A model generated the notes under the pieces. That model had not been told where the DNA came from and did no database searches. It worked only from the letters and a program-made list of their open reading frames with translations. This document shows positions 63,154 to 64,000 of a stretch of 64,000 bases of DNA, piece after piece. The position numbers and the translations under genes are program-made. Origin of the DNA: JAAUTT01 sp038213375 (GTDB lineage Bacteria; Bacteroidota; Bacteroidia; Bacteroidales; JAAUTT01); contig JBBQTB010000022.1 in NCBI GenBank assembly GCA_038213375.1, positions 23,559-87,558 of the forward strand, written 5' to 3'. The first letter of the stretch is position 1; every line of letters begins with the position of its first letter.

Positions 63154-63569
63154 GTTTTTCGAAAGATCCTCCTTACTTTTTATTACTAAAATTGGAGATA
63201 TACTATGAAAGGTTATAGGAAAGAACCATTGTCAACTAAGCCATAATGTACCAGCAAAATTAAACATCCTAAGTTTGTAATAAAGGTTGTTTGTCAATTT
63301 ATTAAAATAAGCACAATTTTCATTCAAATATATAGTTTTTGAAATGAAATTTGTAAATATTCACCAATATTAATAAAATGGTAAATATAAACAATTCGTG
63401 CTCAGCATTTCGATGCGTTTTGTAAAATTGTGTTCGTAATAATAATTTGCCAAACACTGGATTTTTTGCCACCTCAGGACCTTCGAATAGAGATTTCCGC
63501 ATACGTTAAGAATAGGATTTGGTATTTATATTAATCTGTATATGAGTCTGAATTGAAAATGACGGGTAA
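63154..63569. other. gene-free gap upstream of the histidine kinase
   Basis: This is AT-rich sequence that should contain the kinase promoter on the minus strand. I find no RNA gene or repeat, and the small frames here show no family features. Confidence 0.3.
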
Positions 63570-63710
63570 ATGCCGCGTGAAATTCAAATCAAATACTTGC
63601 ATACTCCCATCCAAACATCTAATATTGTTGAAAATTTTAAAACCGATGAAACAACCAGAATTAGAATTAGAATTGCAGAATTAAGAAAGGCAAAAGGCAT
63701 TACACAGTAA
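63570..63710 (+). pseudogene. N-terminal fragment of an XRE-type HTH gene
   Basis: A 46-codon frame ends in RIRIAELRKAKGITQ and a stop. This is the usual first helix of an XRE helix-turn-helix (RIRELRxxKGLTQ). The rest of the domain is missing, so the gene appears cut short. A small AGAATT triplication lies within it at about 63658-63676. Confidence 0.4.
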
Positions 63711-64000
63711 ATGTGTGAATGATGTAATTCATTTTAATAATTATGTAATTATTTCATCACTATTTACCTTTACTTAACATCCTTTACCACTCTTATTAAT
63801 ATTAAATAAAAAAATAGTTTTTTTTCATTATCTTAATTAATTTATTAGTAACCTTATTCCAATGTCGTTGACTTAAGGAATAAAGATAAAAATAGTTCTT
63901 TGACATAGCAGAGTTTAGGGTATATTTTCTATCTTAGGGGTATAATATAGGCCTTATAGAGAAAGCCTACGAAAACAATGAATTTCGTGAAGAAACAGTT
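63711..64000. other. non-coding right edge; possible gene start
   Basis: This is AT-rich, with a small hairpin (TAGGC / GCCTA, about 63947-63969). An ATG at 63978 opens a frame (MNFVKKQ) that runs off the window; it is too short to call. Confidence 0.25.

Noticed and set aside
63320..63502. 60-codon minus frame in the gap upstream of the histidine kinase.
   Set aside because: There is no family signature, AT-biased composition and no start context. It is likely chance.

Overview
The window is chromosomal DNA of a member of the Bacteroidota, probably of the Bacteroidales/Marinilabiliales type. It is AT-rich. Several genes are preceded by the Bacteroidota sigma-factor -7 box (TAnnTTTG), once with a TTG at the right spacing (before ileS). 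Family-typical genes also point there: a DUF5916 outer-membrane protein, PorT-like beta-barrel, zinc-less DksA-like protein, and LTA-synthase-like sulfatases in a Gram-negative setting. I found no rRNA and one tRNA.

Layout. 1-2260: nadA followed by a MORN-like exported protein (cut by the window edge), with a control region rich in one palindromic 8-mer. 2261-12750: two ROK kinases, a tandem universal stress protein, a phosphoglycerol-transferase-like membrane sulfatase, a ComF-like protein, an outer-membrane barrel overlapping a sirtuin, DNA primase and a cytidylate-kinase-like protein. 12755-17950: subtilase, small heat-shock protein, and a two-component pair followed by two small exported proteins. 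18135-27103: a likely synthase-dependent polysaccharide locus (membrane sulfatase, UDP-GlcNAc 2-epimerase, a 1316-residue deacetylase/hydrolase-like anchored protein, processive GT2 synthase). 27299-38484: envelope genes (MtgA, DUF5916, M23/LysM peptidase), an ECF sigma/anti-sigma/Spy-like trio, MsrA, a GH16 lipoprotein, an orphan TolC protein and a coiled-coil protein. 38513-42046: PEP carboxylase in an operon with an LCIB-type (carbonic-anhydrase family) protein, which could feed it bicarbonate. 42213-52720: housekeeping genes (hemW-like, rrf2, rpiB, ileS, dksA-like, lspA, rnr, HAD phosphatase).

The accessory part is 52828-60640, just after a tRNA(CAT). I read it as an array of integron-type gene cassettes without an integrase in view (a CALIN). 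Every ORF is on the + strand and small. Each ORF is followed by a long imperfect palindrome ending in GTT. For cassettes 1, 3, 6 and 7 the first bases of the cassette are the reverse complement of the box that follows its ORF (8-9 of 9 positions), as the R'/R'' rule of attC sites demands; cassettes 2 and 4 match partly. Cargo: TPR protein, DUF4435-like fragment, lipoprotein, serine hydrolase of the beta-lactamase fold, YefM/YoeB toxin-antitoxin pair, VOC protein.

Four of the attC-like sites carry the same ~270-bp non-coding element, three of them full length. It splits the R'' box at the same place (GCC/AAC in the two clearest cases). Removing it restores a perfect 9-base match in two cassettes. 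The element has a strong hairpin at one end, a smaller one at the other, and a conserved TATTTTTG box pointing at the next cassette. I do not recognise it and regard it as the best candidate for something undescribed. One attC-like site also holds a decayed group II intron. The window ends with a YkgJ-like protein, a soluble PAS histidine kinase and an HTH gene remnant.
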